Assembly (NCBI GenBank): GCA_017307505.1
Contig: JAFKEE010000016.1
Span: forward strand, 124,001-188,000
DNA: 64,000 bases
Reading direction: 5' to 3'
Source: Acidobacteriota bacterium
GTDB lineage: Bacteria; Acidobacteriota; Terriglobia; Bryobacterales; Bryobacteraceae
The stretch's first letter is position 1. Each line of letters opens with the position of its first letter. Of this stretch, positions 33,862 to 42,169 are shown one piece after another. The position numbers were made by a program, and so were the translations under genes. The notes beneath the pieces were generated by a model. The model worked only from the letters and a program-made list of their open reading frames with translations, did no database searches and was not told the origin of the DNA.

Positions 33862-35144
33862 TTCTTATCTCCCAATCCCAATCGCACAGGCTTTTTGATC
33901 ACGGCCTGTGCTTCCACGTTCTCGGGCGCCAGTTCCGGATCCTCGTGGCACCCGATGCAGCCCCGGTTCTCCTTGTTTCTTACCCACACCCAGGAACTGC
34001 TGCGCATGACGCGGCCCGCCGGATCGAGAGTCTGCAGCTTCACACGCGTATTGGCCGGAAGCTCCAGGTGGAACGACCCATCCGCCTCGACGGCCAGTTC
34101 ACCCAGGCGCACGGGCGCAGCGTCGGAGCCGGTGAGGACCCTCACCTTTTTGATGGAGCCGGCGGCCACCGGCCGGTCTGTCGTGTAGACACTGAGGCAG
34201 TACAGGTGACCGCTGGGGGACGCGGCATCCACGACCGTTCCGCGCCCATCCGGTTCTGGGTGCGGGCCGACCACTTTGGCCTGGATCTCGTCGAACTCCG
34301 GGGTGTCAAACAGGAGCGTCCGCTGCCGGGTGGCGAGATCCAGCCGCCAGAGCCCCCAGCCAGCCGGGCCTTTCTTCGCAACCACTACCGCCGCTTCGCC
34401 GAAGGCCGCCGGAGCCGCAAAGACTCCGTCCACGGCAGCCGTGAGTAGAGCGTGGGAGTGGAGCGGCCGCTCCTGCGTGACCATGGACAACTGTCCGGCC
34501 GCTTCCACGAACACAACTTTGCGGCCCACGGCCGACGGCGAGCGAGCATTGGTACCCGCCGCGAATAAAGCGTAGTCCGTCCCGTCCAGGTTGATTCCAA
34601 ACAGACGGCCGCCCGATGAGTAGATCATGCGGCCTTCGGGGAGCATGGCCGGACCGGCGTCGCCCTGCCCGGCATAGGTGAGCCGCTGGACCTCCGAGCC
34701 GTCCAGCTTCGAAGAATAGAGCGCCCCGCCACAGACGAAGGCCACCTGGGGCCAGGGGTCGGGAATATCGAGCGAAAAGATGCGTGACTGGTAGACCGGC
34801 TGGCGGCAGCCACCCTTTTCGTGGCTGATCTGCCGGGCGCCGCTGCCATCCGAGGACATCTCGAAGACCTGCCAGGGGTCGGCGGCCGAGCGGCGTCCGG
34901 CAAAAAGAATGCGCTTGCCGTCGAAAGATACGTCCGGATCCGCCGCAGCCGCAAAGTTCTCGCTGAGGACCCGTCCCTGACCTGTCCAATCAAGGAGATA
35001 CAGGCGTTCGGCGTGTCCGGCGCGGGCCTGGGTGACCACGAGACCAGTGGACCCCGGAACCTGCGCGCCCCCCGCTTTGAGTGCGCCATCGGCGCCCCAG
35101 ACAGCGGTCAGAGCGGCGGTGAGCAGTATTCCGTGCGCCAGCAT
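33858..35144 (-). CDS. HzsA-like exported WD40/TolB-type propeller with one C-terminal heme motif
   Basis: 428 residues from ATG 35144, with signal MLAHGILLTAALTAVWG. A TolB/WD40-like propeller follows: DPDVSFDGKRILFAGRR, WQVFEMSSDGSGARQI and KLDGSEVQRLTYAGQGD. A beta domain comes next, and near the C-terminus a single CXXCH (NRGCIGCHEDPELAPENVEA) is followed by VIKKPVRLG. This tail resembles proteins annotated as related to the hydrazine synthase alpha subunit; hydrazine synthesis itself is not implied. It is the first gene of the seven-gene operon. TATACT (minus strand, 35161-35166) is a possible -10 box. Confidence 0.85.
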   Translation of the reverse strand: MLAHGILLTAALTAVWGADGALKAGGAQVPGSTGLVVTQARAGHAERLYLLDWTGQGRVLSENFAAAADPDVSFDGKRILFAGRRSAADPWQVFEMSSDGSGARQISHEKGGCRQPVYQSRIFSLDIPDPWPQVAFVCGGALYSSKLDGSEVQRLTYAGQGDAGPAMLPEGRMIYSSGGRLFGINLDGTDYALFAAGTNARSPSAVGRKVVFVEAAGQLSMVTQERPLHSHALLTAAVDGVFAAPAAFGEAAVVVAKKGPAGWGLWRLDLATRQRTLLFDTPEFDEIQAKVVGPHPEPDGRGTVVDAASPSGHLYCLSVYTTDRPVAAGSIKKVRVLTGSDAAPVRLGELAVEADGSFHLELPANTRVKLQTLDPAGRVMRSSSWVWVRNKENRGCIGCHEDPELAPENVEAQAVIKKPVRLGLGDKK

Positions 35145-35199
35145 ATTTACCGTATTTAAGAGTATAGAACCTGAAGCTAGCAAACTTTAGCCAGTCTAG

Positions 35200-35219
35200 G
35201 GTAAACAGGTCTGTTTGCC
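35200..35219. promoter_or_regulatory. Palindrome between divergent operons, candidate operator
   Basis: GGTAAACAG (35200-35208), GT, CTGTTTGCC (35211-35219). The arms match at 8 of 9 positions, with a perfect core AAACAG-GT-CTGTTT. It lies in the 153-bp AT-richer gap between the HzsA-like operon and the Gfo/Idh operon, a place where one regulator could control both. Confidence 0.5.
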
Positions 35220-35297
35220 AATATCTAAATCACACTACTCGGTTCTTATTAGATTTTCTTCTCCTTCGCCACAGGGCTACGGCTGTAAAATAGCCAC

Positions 35298-36572
35298 ATG
35301 AACCAATCAGCTGAGGGGCTGCCCGGCCGCCGCGGCTTCCTAAAAGCCGGCGCCGTGGGTTTCCCCGCCATACTTTCCGCCGCGCAGAGCGCGAATGCAA
35401 TCAAGGTTGGACTCGTCGGTGCAGGCGGTCGTGGCAGCGGTGCAGCCGCCCAGGCCCTCAAGGCTGACGACTACGCCGAACTGACGGCTGTCGCCGACAT
35501 CGACATGGACACGATCGACAAGAGCCTGGCCCGCCTCCAACGCGCTGCCGGTCCGAAGATCAAAGTCGCGAGCGACAAGAAATTCGTCGGCCTGGACGCG
35601 TTCCAGAAGGTGATCGACAGCGGTGTGGACGTGGTCCTGCTGGCCACGCCTCCTGGTTTCCGGCCGCAGCACCTGCGGTACGCGATCGAGGCGGGCAAGC
35701 ACGTCTTCTGCGAGAAGCCGGTGGCCACCGATGCGCCTGGCGTACGCCACGTGCTGGAGACCGTCGACATTGCCACCAAGAAGAACGTCTCGCTGGTCGC
35801 CGGGTTCTGCTGGCGGTACTCCAACTACATTAAAGAGACGTTCGACAAGATCGGTAGCGGAGCCATTGGCGACATCGTCGCCTACTACGCGACCTACTAC
35901 ACCAGCCCGGTGAAGCCGATGCCCCCGGAGAGCAGCCGCCCGGCCGGCATGAGCGACACGGAGTGGCAGATCCGTAACTGGTACAACTTCCAGTGGCTTT
36001 GCGGCGACAGCCTGGTGGAACAGGCCGTGCACAGCGTGGACAAGGTGGCCTGGGCCATGAAGGATCAGCCCCCGGTGAGCTGCGTGGCCGTGGGTGGCCG
36101 CCAGATTCCCGCCAATGGCGGCAACATCTTCGACCACTTTGAGGTTAACTATATCTATCCCAATGGGGTACGGGCGTTTGTAGCGAACCGCCAGATTGAG
36201 AACTGCTACAACGAGAACTCGGACTACATCCTGGGCACGAAGGGCACCTGCACCATCGGCCGCGGCCCGAATCCGCGCATCGAAGGCCAGAATCCCTGGA
36301 CCTTCGAGGGCCAGAAGAACGACATGTACCAGCACGAGCATGACGTGCTGTTCGCCTCGATCCGCAAGAGCCAGCCGATCAACGACGGAAAGCGAATGGC
36401 GACCTCCACGCTGCTGGCCATGATGGGCCGCATGGCCGCCTATACCGGCCAGCAGATCACCTGGGAGCAGGCACTCAACTCCCAGGAACGTCTCGTGCCC
36501 GACACCATCGACTGGAAGGGCAGCCTGGCTGTCCCGCCCATGCCGCTGCCGGGCAAGACCAAGTTCATCTAG
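35298..36572 (+). CDS. Tat-exported Gfo/Idh/MocA family oxidoreductase
   Basis: 424 residues. A twin-arginine signal (GRRGFLKAGAVGFPAILSAA) precedes an NAD(P)-binding Rossmann fold (IKVGLVGAGGRGSGAA). The catalytic-type motif is GKHVFCEKPVATD. A second domain carries WLCGDSLVEQAVHSVDKVAW, typical of exported acidobacterial and planctomycete members. These proteins carry a tightly bound nicotinamide cofactor and oxidise or isomerise sugars. It heads a plus-strand operon with SUMF1-like and ApbE genes, 8 and 19 bp apart. TAAAAT at 35286-35291 is a possible -10 very close to the ATG. Confidence 0.95.
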   Translation: MNQSAEGLPGRRGFLKAGAVGFPAILSAAQSANAIKVGLVGAGGRGSGAAAQALKADDYAELTAVADIDMDTIDKSLARLQRAAGPKIKVASDKKFVGLDAFQKVIDSGVDVVLLATPPGFRPQHLRYAIEAGKHVFCEKPVATDAPGVRHVLETVDIATKKNVSLVAGFCWRYSNYIKETFDKIGSGAIGDIVAYYATYYTSPVKPMPPESSRPAGMSDTEWQIRNWYNFQWLCGDSLVEQAVHSVDKVAWAMKDQPPVSCVAVGGRQIPANGGNIFDHFEVNYIYPNGVRAFVANRQIENCYNENSDYILGTKGTCTIGRGPNPRIEGQNPWTFEGQKNDMYQHEHDVLFASIRKSQPINDGKRMATSTLLAMMGRMAAYTGQQITWEQALNSQERLVPDTIDWKGSLAVPPMPLPGKTKFI

Positions 36573-36580
36573 CCCGACCC

Positions 36581-37585
36581 ATGCAGAAATTGCGTAAGTT
36601 CCTCTTTCTACTGGCTCTGCCGGCGGCCGCCCAAACAGCGGCCCCGGCCAAGCCGGCCGCGGACGATCTCAAACTCGTCCAGGGCCTGCAGCGCCGCATC
36701 GCCTCCGGAACCAAGGAAAAGAAGGCTTCGGACATGAAGCCCTACAAGTCCACCATTCCGGGCACCGATGTCAGCTTTGAGATGGTCCCGATTCCGGGCG
36801 GCGAGTTCACCATGGGCACCCCCACCGGGGAAGCCGGCCGCCAAAAGGACGAAGGCCCCCAACATAAGGTCAAGCTGGATCCGTTCTGGATGGCGGCCCA
36901 CGAGGTGACCTGGGACGAATACCGGCTTTTTCAGTTTGCGCAGGCTGACGGGAAGATGCCGGACGTCGACGCCGTGTCGCATCCGACGCGGCCGTATGTC
37001 GAAATGAGCTTCGGGATGGGGCTGAACGGCTTTCCGGCCATCAGCATGACCCAGCACGCGGCGAACAAGTATGCGCAGTGGCTGAGCGCCAAGACGGGCC
37101 AGTTCTACCGGCTGCCGACCGAGGCCGAATGGGAGTATGCCTGCCGGGCGGATAACGCTCCGGTGGATCTCGCCGCCTCGGCCTGGTATGACGCCAACGC
37201 CAACGGCAAGTATCAGCTCGTGGGCAAGAAGAAGCCTAACGCCTGGGGTCTCTATGACATGCTGGGCAACGTCATGGAGTGGACCCTGGACGCCTACGCC
37301 CCGTATTCGGCCGCCGAGGCCGTCAATCCGTGGGTGAAGTCGAAGACGAGCTACCCGCAGGTGGCCCGGGGCGGTTCCTGGAACGATCCCGCGTCCAGCC
37401 TGCGCTGTGGAGCGCGCGTCGCCTCCGACGCGAGTTGGAAACAGCAGGATCCTCAACTGCCGAAGAGCATCTGGTACCTCACGGATGCCCAGTGGCTGGG
37501 CTTCCGCCTGGTGCGCCCCCTGAAGGTGCCGTCGGTGGTGGAGATGAACTCCTACTGGAACAACGGAGTGGAAGTCGATCCGTAA
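36581..37585 (+). CDS. Exported SUMF1/formylglycine-enzyme-like protein without catalytic cysteines
   Basis: 334 residues with a signal peptide (KFLFLLALPAAAQTA). The FGE-sulfatase fold follows: MVPIPGGEFTMGTPTGEAG, FWMAAHEVTWDEYRLF, YRLPTEAEWEYACRAD, NAWGLYDMLGNVMEWTLDAY and ARGGSWNDPASSLRCGARV. In true formylglycine-generating enzymes two cysteines lie after the GGSF motif. Here that block reads NDPASSL and only one nearby Cys occurs, shifted. It is therefore probably a structural or binding member rather than a sulfatase activator. Confidence 0.93.
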   Translation: MQKLRKFLFLLALPAAAQTAAPAKPAADDLKLVQGLQRRIASGTKEKKASDMKPYKSTIPGTDVSFEMVPIPGGEFTMGTPTGEAGRQKDEGPQHKVKLDPFWMAAHEVTWDEYRLFQFAQADGKMPDVDAVSHPTRPYVEMSFGMGLNGFPAISMTQHAANKYAQWLSAKTGQFYRLPTEAEWEYACRADNAPVDLAASAWYDANANGKYQLVGKKKPNAWGLYDMLGNVMEWTLDAYAPYSAAEAVNPWVKSKTSYPQVARGGSWNDPASSLRCGARVASDASWKQQDPQLPKSIWYLTDAQWLGFRLVRPLKVPSVVEMNSYWNNGVEVDP

Positions 37586-37604
37586 AGCCGAACGATTCGA
37601 GCTC

Positions 37605-38333
37605 GTGGAGCCCGCCATGGGTACGCTGGTTCGCGTGGTGATCGAAACACGCGAACGGGACCGGGCCGACCATGCCCTGCGCGCCGCCTTTGGCCGGCTC
37701 CGCGAACTCGACGCCACCCTTTCCGACTACAAGCCCGACAGTGAGTTGAACCGGCTGTGCCGGGCGGGCCAAGCCCAGGTTTCCGCCGATCTGTTCCGCA
37801 ATATCGAAGCGGCGCAGAGCCTGGCCGCCGCTACCAACGGGGCCTTTGACATCACCATTGGGGACAGGACCCGCTCGTCCACCTTCCGCGACATCACGCT
37901 GGACGCTAAAACGCGCTCAGTGACCCTTGGCAAGCCGAACATGAAGCTGGATTTAGGGGCGATCGGCAAAGGCTATGCAGGGGATGAGATGCTGCGGGTA
38001 TTGCGTGCTCACGGCTGTCCTCATTCCATGATCGCGCTGAGCGGCGACATCGTCGTGGGCGAGGGCGCGTGGAAGGTGATGATTGAAGCCGCGCAGCAGA
38101 CTTTCCAGCTGAAGAACTCGGCTGTCTCGACGGCGGGCGATACCGGCCGCCGGCACATCCGCGATGCCCGGACCGGGGCGCTGGTGGAGCAGGTCTGGCT
38201 GGTCTCGGTCCTGGCCAGGACGGGTCTGGAGGCCGACGGGCTGGATACAGCGCTGCGCATTATCGGTGAGGAAGAGGGGCAGAAACTGGCCGCCGCCCGC
38301 CATGTGAAGGCCTGGTTCCGGCGCGTCGCCTGA
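37605..38333 (+). CDS. apbE: FAD:protein FMN transferase (ApbE)
   Basis: 242 residues from a GTG start at 37605; no better start lies upstream. ApbE features are EPAMGTLVRVVIE at the start, SDYKPDSELNRL, the LDLGAIGKGYAGDEM core and SGDIVV. The C-terminal HIRDARTGALVEQVWLVSVLA is where the metal-binding aspartate/threonine lie. ApbE attaches FMN to a Thr/Ser of target flavoproteins. It is shorter than typical ApbE (about 330) and has no signal peptide or lipobox, which is odd because most act outside the membrane. It is third in the Gfo/Idh operon. Confidence 0.9.
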   Translation: MEPAMGTLVRVVIETRERDRADHALRAAFGRLRELDATLSDYKPDSELNRLCRAGQAQVSADLFRNIEAAQSLAAATNGAFDITIGDRTRSSTFRDITLDAKTRSVTLGKPNMKLDLGAIGKGYAGDEMLRVLRAHGCPHSMIALSGDIVVGEGAWKVMIEAAQQTFQLKNSAVSTAGDTGRRHIRDARTGALVEQVWLVSVLARTGLEADGLDTALRIIGEEEGQKLAAARHVKAWFRRVA

Positions 38334-38341
38334 ATCGCCGT

Positions 38342-38728
38342 CTAGTGCAGGAGGATGCTGCCGGTGAGCGCGACAAGAACCGCCGCCGTGATCAGCACGT
38401 AGGTCCGGTCGCGCTCCATCGCGAAACCAACGATCGAAAACGCCACCCGCAGGATGGGCGTCAGCAGCAGGGACAGGATGCCGAGCTGAGCGATGGCGAG
38501 GCCACGCGCCTCCAGTCCTTCTCCATGCGCGGCAAACGCCAACCGCAACACCTCTGAGGGAGAAGCGTAAGGCGTACCGGAGCCGGTGAAGGTCGCAAAC
38601 ATCGGCACGGGCGGCCGGGAGAACAGGTAAAGGAGTCCGCCGATCAAGCCGGCCGAGGCCGCCACGATCACTCCGCCTCGCAAGGTGGCCGAAATGATCT
38701 GCTGGAGTTTGAGGTCTGAGGGAGCCAT
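38342..38728 (-). CDS. DUF1634 membrane protein
   Basis: 128 residues with three predicted helices, matching DUF1634: LQQIISATLRGGVIVAASAG, a short periplasmic loop containing YASPSEVLRLA, and GILSLLLTPILRVAFSIVGFAMERDRTYVLI. DUF1634 genes typically sit beside TauE/SafE transporters, as here (4-bp gap), and may form an auxiliary subunit. It converges on apbE with an 8-bp gap. Confidence 0.92.
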   Translation of the reverse strand: MAPSDLKLQQIISATLRGGVIVAASAGLIGGLLYLFSRPPVPMFATFTGSGTPYASPSEVLRLAFAAHGEGLEARGLAIAQLGILSLLLTPILRVAFSIVGFAMERDRTYVLITAAVLVALTGSILLH

Positions 38729-38732
38729 GGTT

Positions 38733-39569
38733 TCAAATCCTTCCCGACAGGGCGCTGCGGATCATCTCCAGAGCGATTACCGCAACAACCACCGCGAAGA
38801 TGCGACGGAGGGTCATTACGGGCAAGCGGGGCAGCAAGCGGGCACCCAGTAAGGATCCGCTGAGCACACCGAGCATTACCGGCAGTGCGATGACCGGCTG
38901 GATATACCCGCGCTTGAGGTAGATAGCCGCACTGGCCACCCCCGTGACGCCGATCATGAAGCTGCTGGTTGCGGTGGAAACCTTGAAGGGGATACCCATG
39001 ATGCGGTCCATGGCGATAACCTTCAAGGCTCCCGAACCGATGCCGAGCAAGCCGGAGAGCGCTCCGGCGACATACATCATGCCGAAGCCGAGCTTTGCCC
39101 TGCCCACTTCGTACGGAATCTCCCCTTCCTTGGCGTGGTAGACGCCGCCTAGGCGGAGACGGGCGGAGAAGGAGTCGGGTGCGGCGGTGGAAGCGTGATC
39201 GCCCTGGATCCGGGTCACCTGCCAGGCGGAGTGCAGGAGGACGGCCCCGAAAAGCAAGGCCAAGGCCTGGGTGGGAGTTTGTCCCGCCAGGAGGGCACCG
39301 CAGATGGCGCCAACGGTCGTGGCGATCTCGAGGAACATGGCGATGCGGATGTTGGAGAGGCCGTCCCGAACGTAGGCCGCGGCGGCTCCGGAGGAGGTGG
39401 CGATGACCGAGACGAGGCTGGCGCCGATGGCGTAGCGGAGGTCGACGCCGAGCAGCAGAGTGAGCGCCGGAGTGACGACAATGCCGCCTCCGAGACCGGT
39501 GAGGGCGCCGACGAGACCGGCTGAAATCGAAATCAGGAAGACCGTCAAAGTGAACTCAGGGGCTGGCAT
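38733..39569 (-). CDS. TauE/SafE (TSUP) family anion exporter
   Basis: 278 residues from ATG 39569, with eight or so predicted helices and two repeated glycine-rich motifs: GLVGALTGLGGGIVVTPAL near the start and GALSGLLGIGSGALKVIAM in the second half. The family exports sulfite, sulfonates or organosulfur anions. It lies downstream of a LysR gene on the same strand, with a palindromic site in the gap, and 4 bp before DUF1634. The substrate is inferred only from family. Confidence 0.94.
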   Translation of the reverse strand: MPAPEFTLTVFLISISAGLVGALTGLGGGIVVTPALTLLLGVDLRYAIGASLVSVIATSSGAAAAYVRDGLSNIRIAMFLEIATTVGAICGALLAGQTPTQALALLFGAVLLHSAWQVTRIQGDHASTAAPDSFSARLRLGGVYHAKEGEIPYEVGRAKLGFGMMYVAGALSGLLGIGSGALKVIAMDRIMGIPFKVSTATSSFMIGVTGVASAAIYLKRGYIQPVIALPVMLGVLSGSLLGARLLPRLPVMTLRRIFAVVVAVIALEMIRSALSGRI

Positions 39570-39625
39570 GCGAAGGAGAGCCTTTCGCTCTCCATTTCCA
39601 GTAAAAGGCCGCGGCTGTATTTTGT

Positions 39626-39641
39626 CCAATCGTATGATTGG
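39626..39641. promoter_or_regulatory. Candidate LysR operator
   Basis: CCAATC-GTAT-GATTGG is a perfect 6-base inverted repeat with a 4-base spacer, lying in the gap between the LysR stop (39665) and the TauE/SafE start (39569). It contains an AT-rich dyad of the T-N11-A kind used by LysR proteins. Confidence 0.5.
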
Positions 39642-39664
39642 CACTCTGTGATCGATAATTTGGA

Positions 39665-40564
39665 TTACAGACCGGAGGCGGGAATGCCGCCGTGGGTTCG
39701 CGCCAGCTCCACAAACGAATGGACCAGGCTGGAGGGTTCAGAAGCGCGGGTGGCTACGCCAATTTCCGAGACCCCGAGGGATTCCGGCAGGGGCCGGACC
39801 TCGACGTTATGGGAGTGGGCGGAGAGAACGGAGCGGGGGACGATGGCGACGCCGACTCCGACGGCGGTGAGGGCGATGGCGGTGTACATCTCACTGGTTT
39901 CCTGGACGACGTGGGGGCTGAACCCGGCCTCGGCGCACATGCGCATGGTGCCGTCGAAGAACCCGGGCGCCCACTCGCGGCCGTAGGAGACGAAGGGCTC
40001 GTCGCGGAGCATCTCCAGGGAGAAGTGGGGCTGAGCGGCCAGAGGATGGCCGGGCGGGAGGATCGCGGCGAAGGGTTCGCGGTGAATGATGGTGATTTTG
40101 AGCTGCGGGTGCGAGGTGGGCAGGCGCAGAAAGCCGATGTCCAGCGATTCATCCAGCAGGCCCTGCACCTGGTTGACGGTGCGCAGGTTGACGAGATCGA
40201 GGCGGACGCCGGGGTGTTTCCCACGGAAATCGGCAACGATCTGCGGGACCACTTCGAGCGCCGCGGAGAAGACGAAGGCGATGCGGAGGCGGCCGATTTC
40301 ACCGTGAGCGGCCTTGCGGGCGCGGTCGCCCGCGGCCTTGGCCCGAGCGAGCAGGTCGCGAGCCTCGAGCAGAAAGACGGCTCCGGCGTCTGTGAGCCTG
40401 ACCACCCGTCGGTTGCGTTCGAGGAGGCGGACGCCGATGTGCTGTTCCAATTGGTGGATCTGGGCGGAGAGGGCCGGTTGCGAGAGGTTGAGGGCCTCGG
40501 CGGCACGCACAAAGCTCAGCCGCTCAGCGACAGCTACAAAGGAGGCGATCTGTTTGAGTTCCAT
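39665..40564 (-). CDS. LysR-type transcriptional regulator
   Basis: 299 residues from ATG 40564. The N-terminal winged helix-turn-helix reads MELKQIASFVAVAERLSFVR then AAEALNLSQPALSAQIHQLE. The C-terminal effector domain begins near residue 90 (GRLRIAFVFSAALEVVPQIV). It most likely controls the TauE/SafE-DUF1634 pair downstream, using the palindrome at 39626-39641. It is divergent from gatB, with 117 bp between starts. Confidence 0.94.
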   Translation of the reverse strand: MELKQIASFVAVAERLSFVRAAEALNLSQPALSAQIHQLEQHIGVRLLERNRRVVRLTDAGAVFLLEARDLLARAKAAGDRARKAAHGEIGRLRIAFVFSAALEVVPQIVADFRGKHPGVRLDLVNLRTVNQVQGLLDESLDIGFLRLPTSHPQLKITIIHREPFAAILPPGHPLAAQPHFSLEMLRDEPFVSYGREWAPGFFDGTMRMCAEAGFSPHVVQETSEMYTAIALTAVGVGVAIVPRSVLSAHSHNVEVRPLPESLGVSEIGVATRASEPSSLVHSFVELARTHGGIPASGL

Positions 40565-40681
40565 GCGCGAGGGGTCACGCCCAGCATGCAACAGATGGGG
40601 GCAGCAGGCAATGCGGCTCAGTGCGGCGCCGGGCGACCGCACGGGAACGAATCGAAGTTCGAGTTTGTCGGCTTACAATGA

Positions 40682-42169
40682 ATGTTTATGGCTGCTGTCG
40701 CTACCCCCCTGGGCACTCCTGAACAGATCGCAAAGTACGAGCCGGTGATCGGACTGGAAGTCCACGTTCAGCTTGGCACGAATACCAAGATCTTCTGCTC
40801 GTGCCCGAACGAGTTTGGCTCGGCGCCGAATACAAATGTCTGCCCGGTGTGCCTGGGCATGCCGGGGGCGCTGCCGGTGCTGAATCACCATGCGGTGGAA
40901 CTGGCGATCCAGGCTTCGTACGCGCTGCATTGCGAGGTTCGCAACAAGTCCATCTTTGCGCGCAAGAATTACTTCTACCCGGATCTGCCGAAGGGGTACC
41001 AGATCTCGCAGTTCGACAAGCCGCTGTCCGAGTTCGGGTGGGTGGATGTTCTGCTGGAGGATGGCTCCACGAAGCGGATCGGGATCACGCGCATCCACAT
41101 GGAAGACGATGCGGGGAAGAACACGCACGACGGGTATAAGGACAGCGACACGTATTCGTATGTGGACCTGAACCGCTGCGGTTCGCCTTTGACGGAGATT
41201 GTGAGTGAACCGGACATGCGGAGCTCGGAAGAGGCGTTCCAGTACCTGACCGAGCTGAAACTGGCGCTGCAGTTTGTCGGCGTCTCCAGTTGCGACATGG
41301 AGAAGGGCCACCTGCGCTGCGACGCCAACGTGAGCGTGCGGTTGAAGGGGACTGAGCCGTTCGGGACGAAGGTGGAGATCAAGAACCTGAACTCGTTCCG
41401 GTTCCTGCGGCAGGCGATCGACTTTGAGATTGCTCGGCAGGTGGGGGTGTTGGAGTCGGGTGGACGGATCATCCAGGAGACGCGGCTCTACAACGCCGAC
41501 CTAGGTGAGACGTTCGGGATGCGGAGCAAGGAACAGGCGCACGACTACCGCTATTTCCCGGAGCCGGACCTGGTGCCGCTGCAGATCAGCGAAGAGTGGA
41601 AGGCCCGGGTGAAGGCCGCCATGCCGGAACTGCCGGCCGATATGCGGAAGCGGTTCGTCCAGGATTACGGGCTGAAGAAGTATGACGCCGATGTGTTGAC
41701 GGCGACGCGGGCGGTGGCGGAGTTCTACGAGACAGTGGCGCGGGTATCCGGTGATCCGAAGCTGGCGGCGAACTGGGTGACCAGCGACCTGTTCGGGCTG
41801 CTGAAGGCGGATGGCAAGGAGATTGAAGAGTCGCCGGTGACGGGTGAGCGGCTGGGTGAACTGGTCGCGCTGGTGGCCAAGGGCGAGCTCACGGGCAAGC
41901 TGGCGAAAGAAGTGCTGCCGAAGATGTTCACGACAGGCGATTCGGCGCGGGCCATCATGGAGCGCGAAGGCCTGAAGGCGATGAACGATACGGGTGAGAT
42001 CGAGCGGATCATCGACCAGATCGTCGCGGCCAATCCGAAGCAGGTGGAGCAGTACAAGGGTGGAAAGACGACAGTGATCGGATTCTTCGTGGGCCAGGTG
42101 ATGAAGGCGTCACGCGGCCAGGCGAATCCGGCCACGGTGACGGAGATCCTGACGAAGAAACTGAGCTAG
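40682..42169 (+). CDS. gatB: Aspartyl/glutamyl-tRNA(Asn/Gln) amidotransferase subunit B
   Basis: 495 residues with full-length GatB architecture. It opens with YEPVIGLEVHVQLGTNTKIF and the zinc cysteines (CSCPNEF, CPVCLGMPG). HMEDDAGKNTH, YVDLNRCGSPLTEIVSEPD and the C-terminal YqeY-like tail (GGKTTVIGFFVGQVMKAS) follow. GatCAB converts Glu-tRNA(Gln) or Asp-tRNA(Asn) to the amide form in the cytoplasm. gatA and gatC are not in this window, so the operon is split. ATG 40688 is an alternative start. TACAAT at 40674-40679 lies unusually close to the start. Confidence 0.97.
   Translation: MFMAAVATPLGTPEQIAKYEPVIGLEVHVQLGTNTKIFCSCPNEFGSAPNTNVCPVCLGMPGALPVLNHHAVELAIQASYALHCEVRNKSIFARKNYFYPDLPKGYQISQFDKPLSEFGWVDVLLEDGSTKRIGITRIHMEDDAGKNTHDGYKDSDTYSYVDLNRCGSPLTEIVSEPDMRSSEEAFQYLTELKLALQFVGVSSCDMEKGHLRCDANVSVRLKGTEPFGTKVEIKNLNSFRFLRQAIDFEIARQVGVLESGGRIIQETRLYNADLGETFGMRSKEQAHDYRYFPEPDLVPLQISEEWKARVKAAMPELPADMRKRFVQDYGLKKYDADVLTATRAVAEFYETVARVSGDPKLAANWVTSDLFGLLKADGKEIEESPVTGERLGELVALVAKGELTGKLAKEVLPKMFTTGDSARAIMEREGLKAMNDTGEIERIIDQIVAANPKQVEQYKGGKTTVIGFFVGQVMKASRGQANPATVTEILTKKLS

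Noticed and set aside
33858-35144. Anammox-type hydrazine synthase
   Set aside because: Only the tail resembles the HzsA-related group and a single heme motif is present; no beta/gamma subunits nearby.
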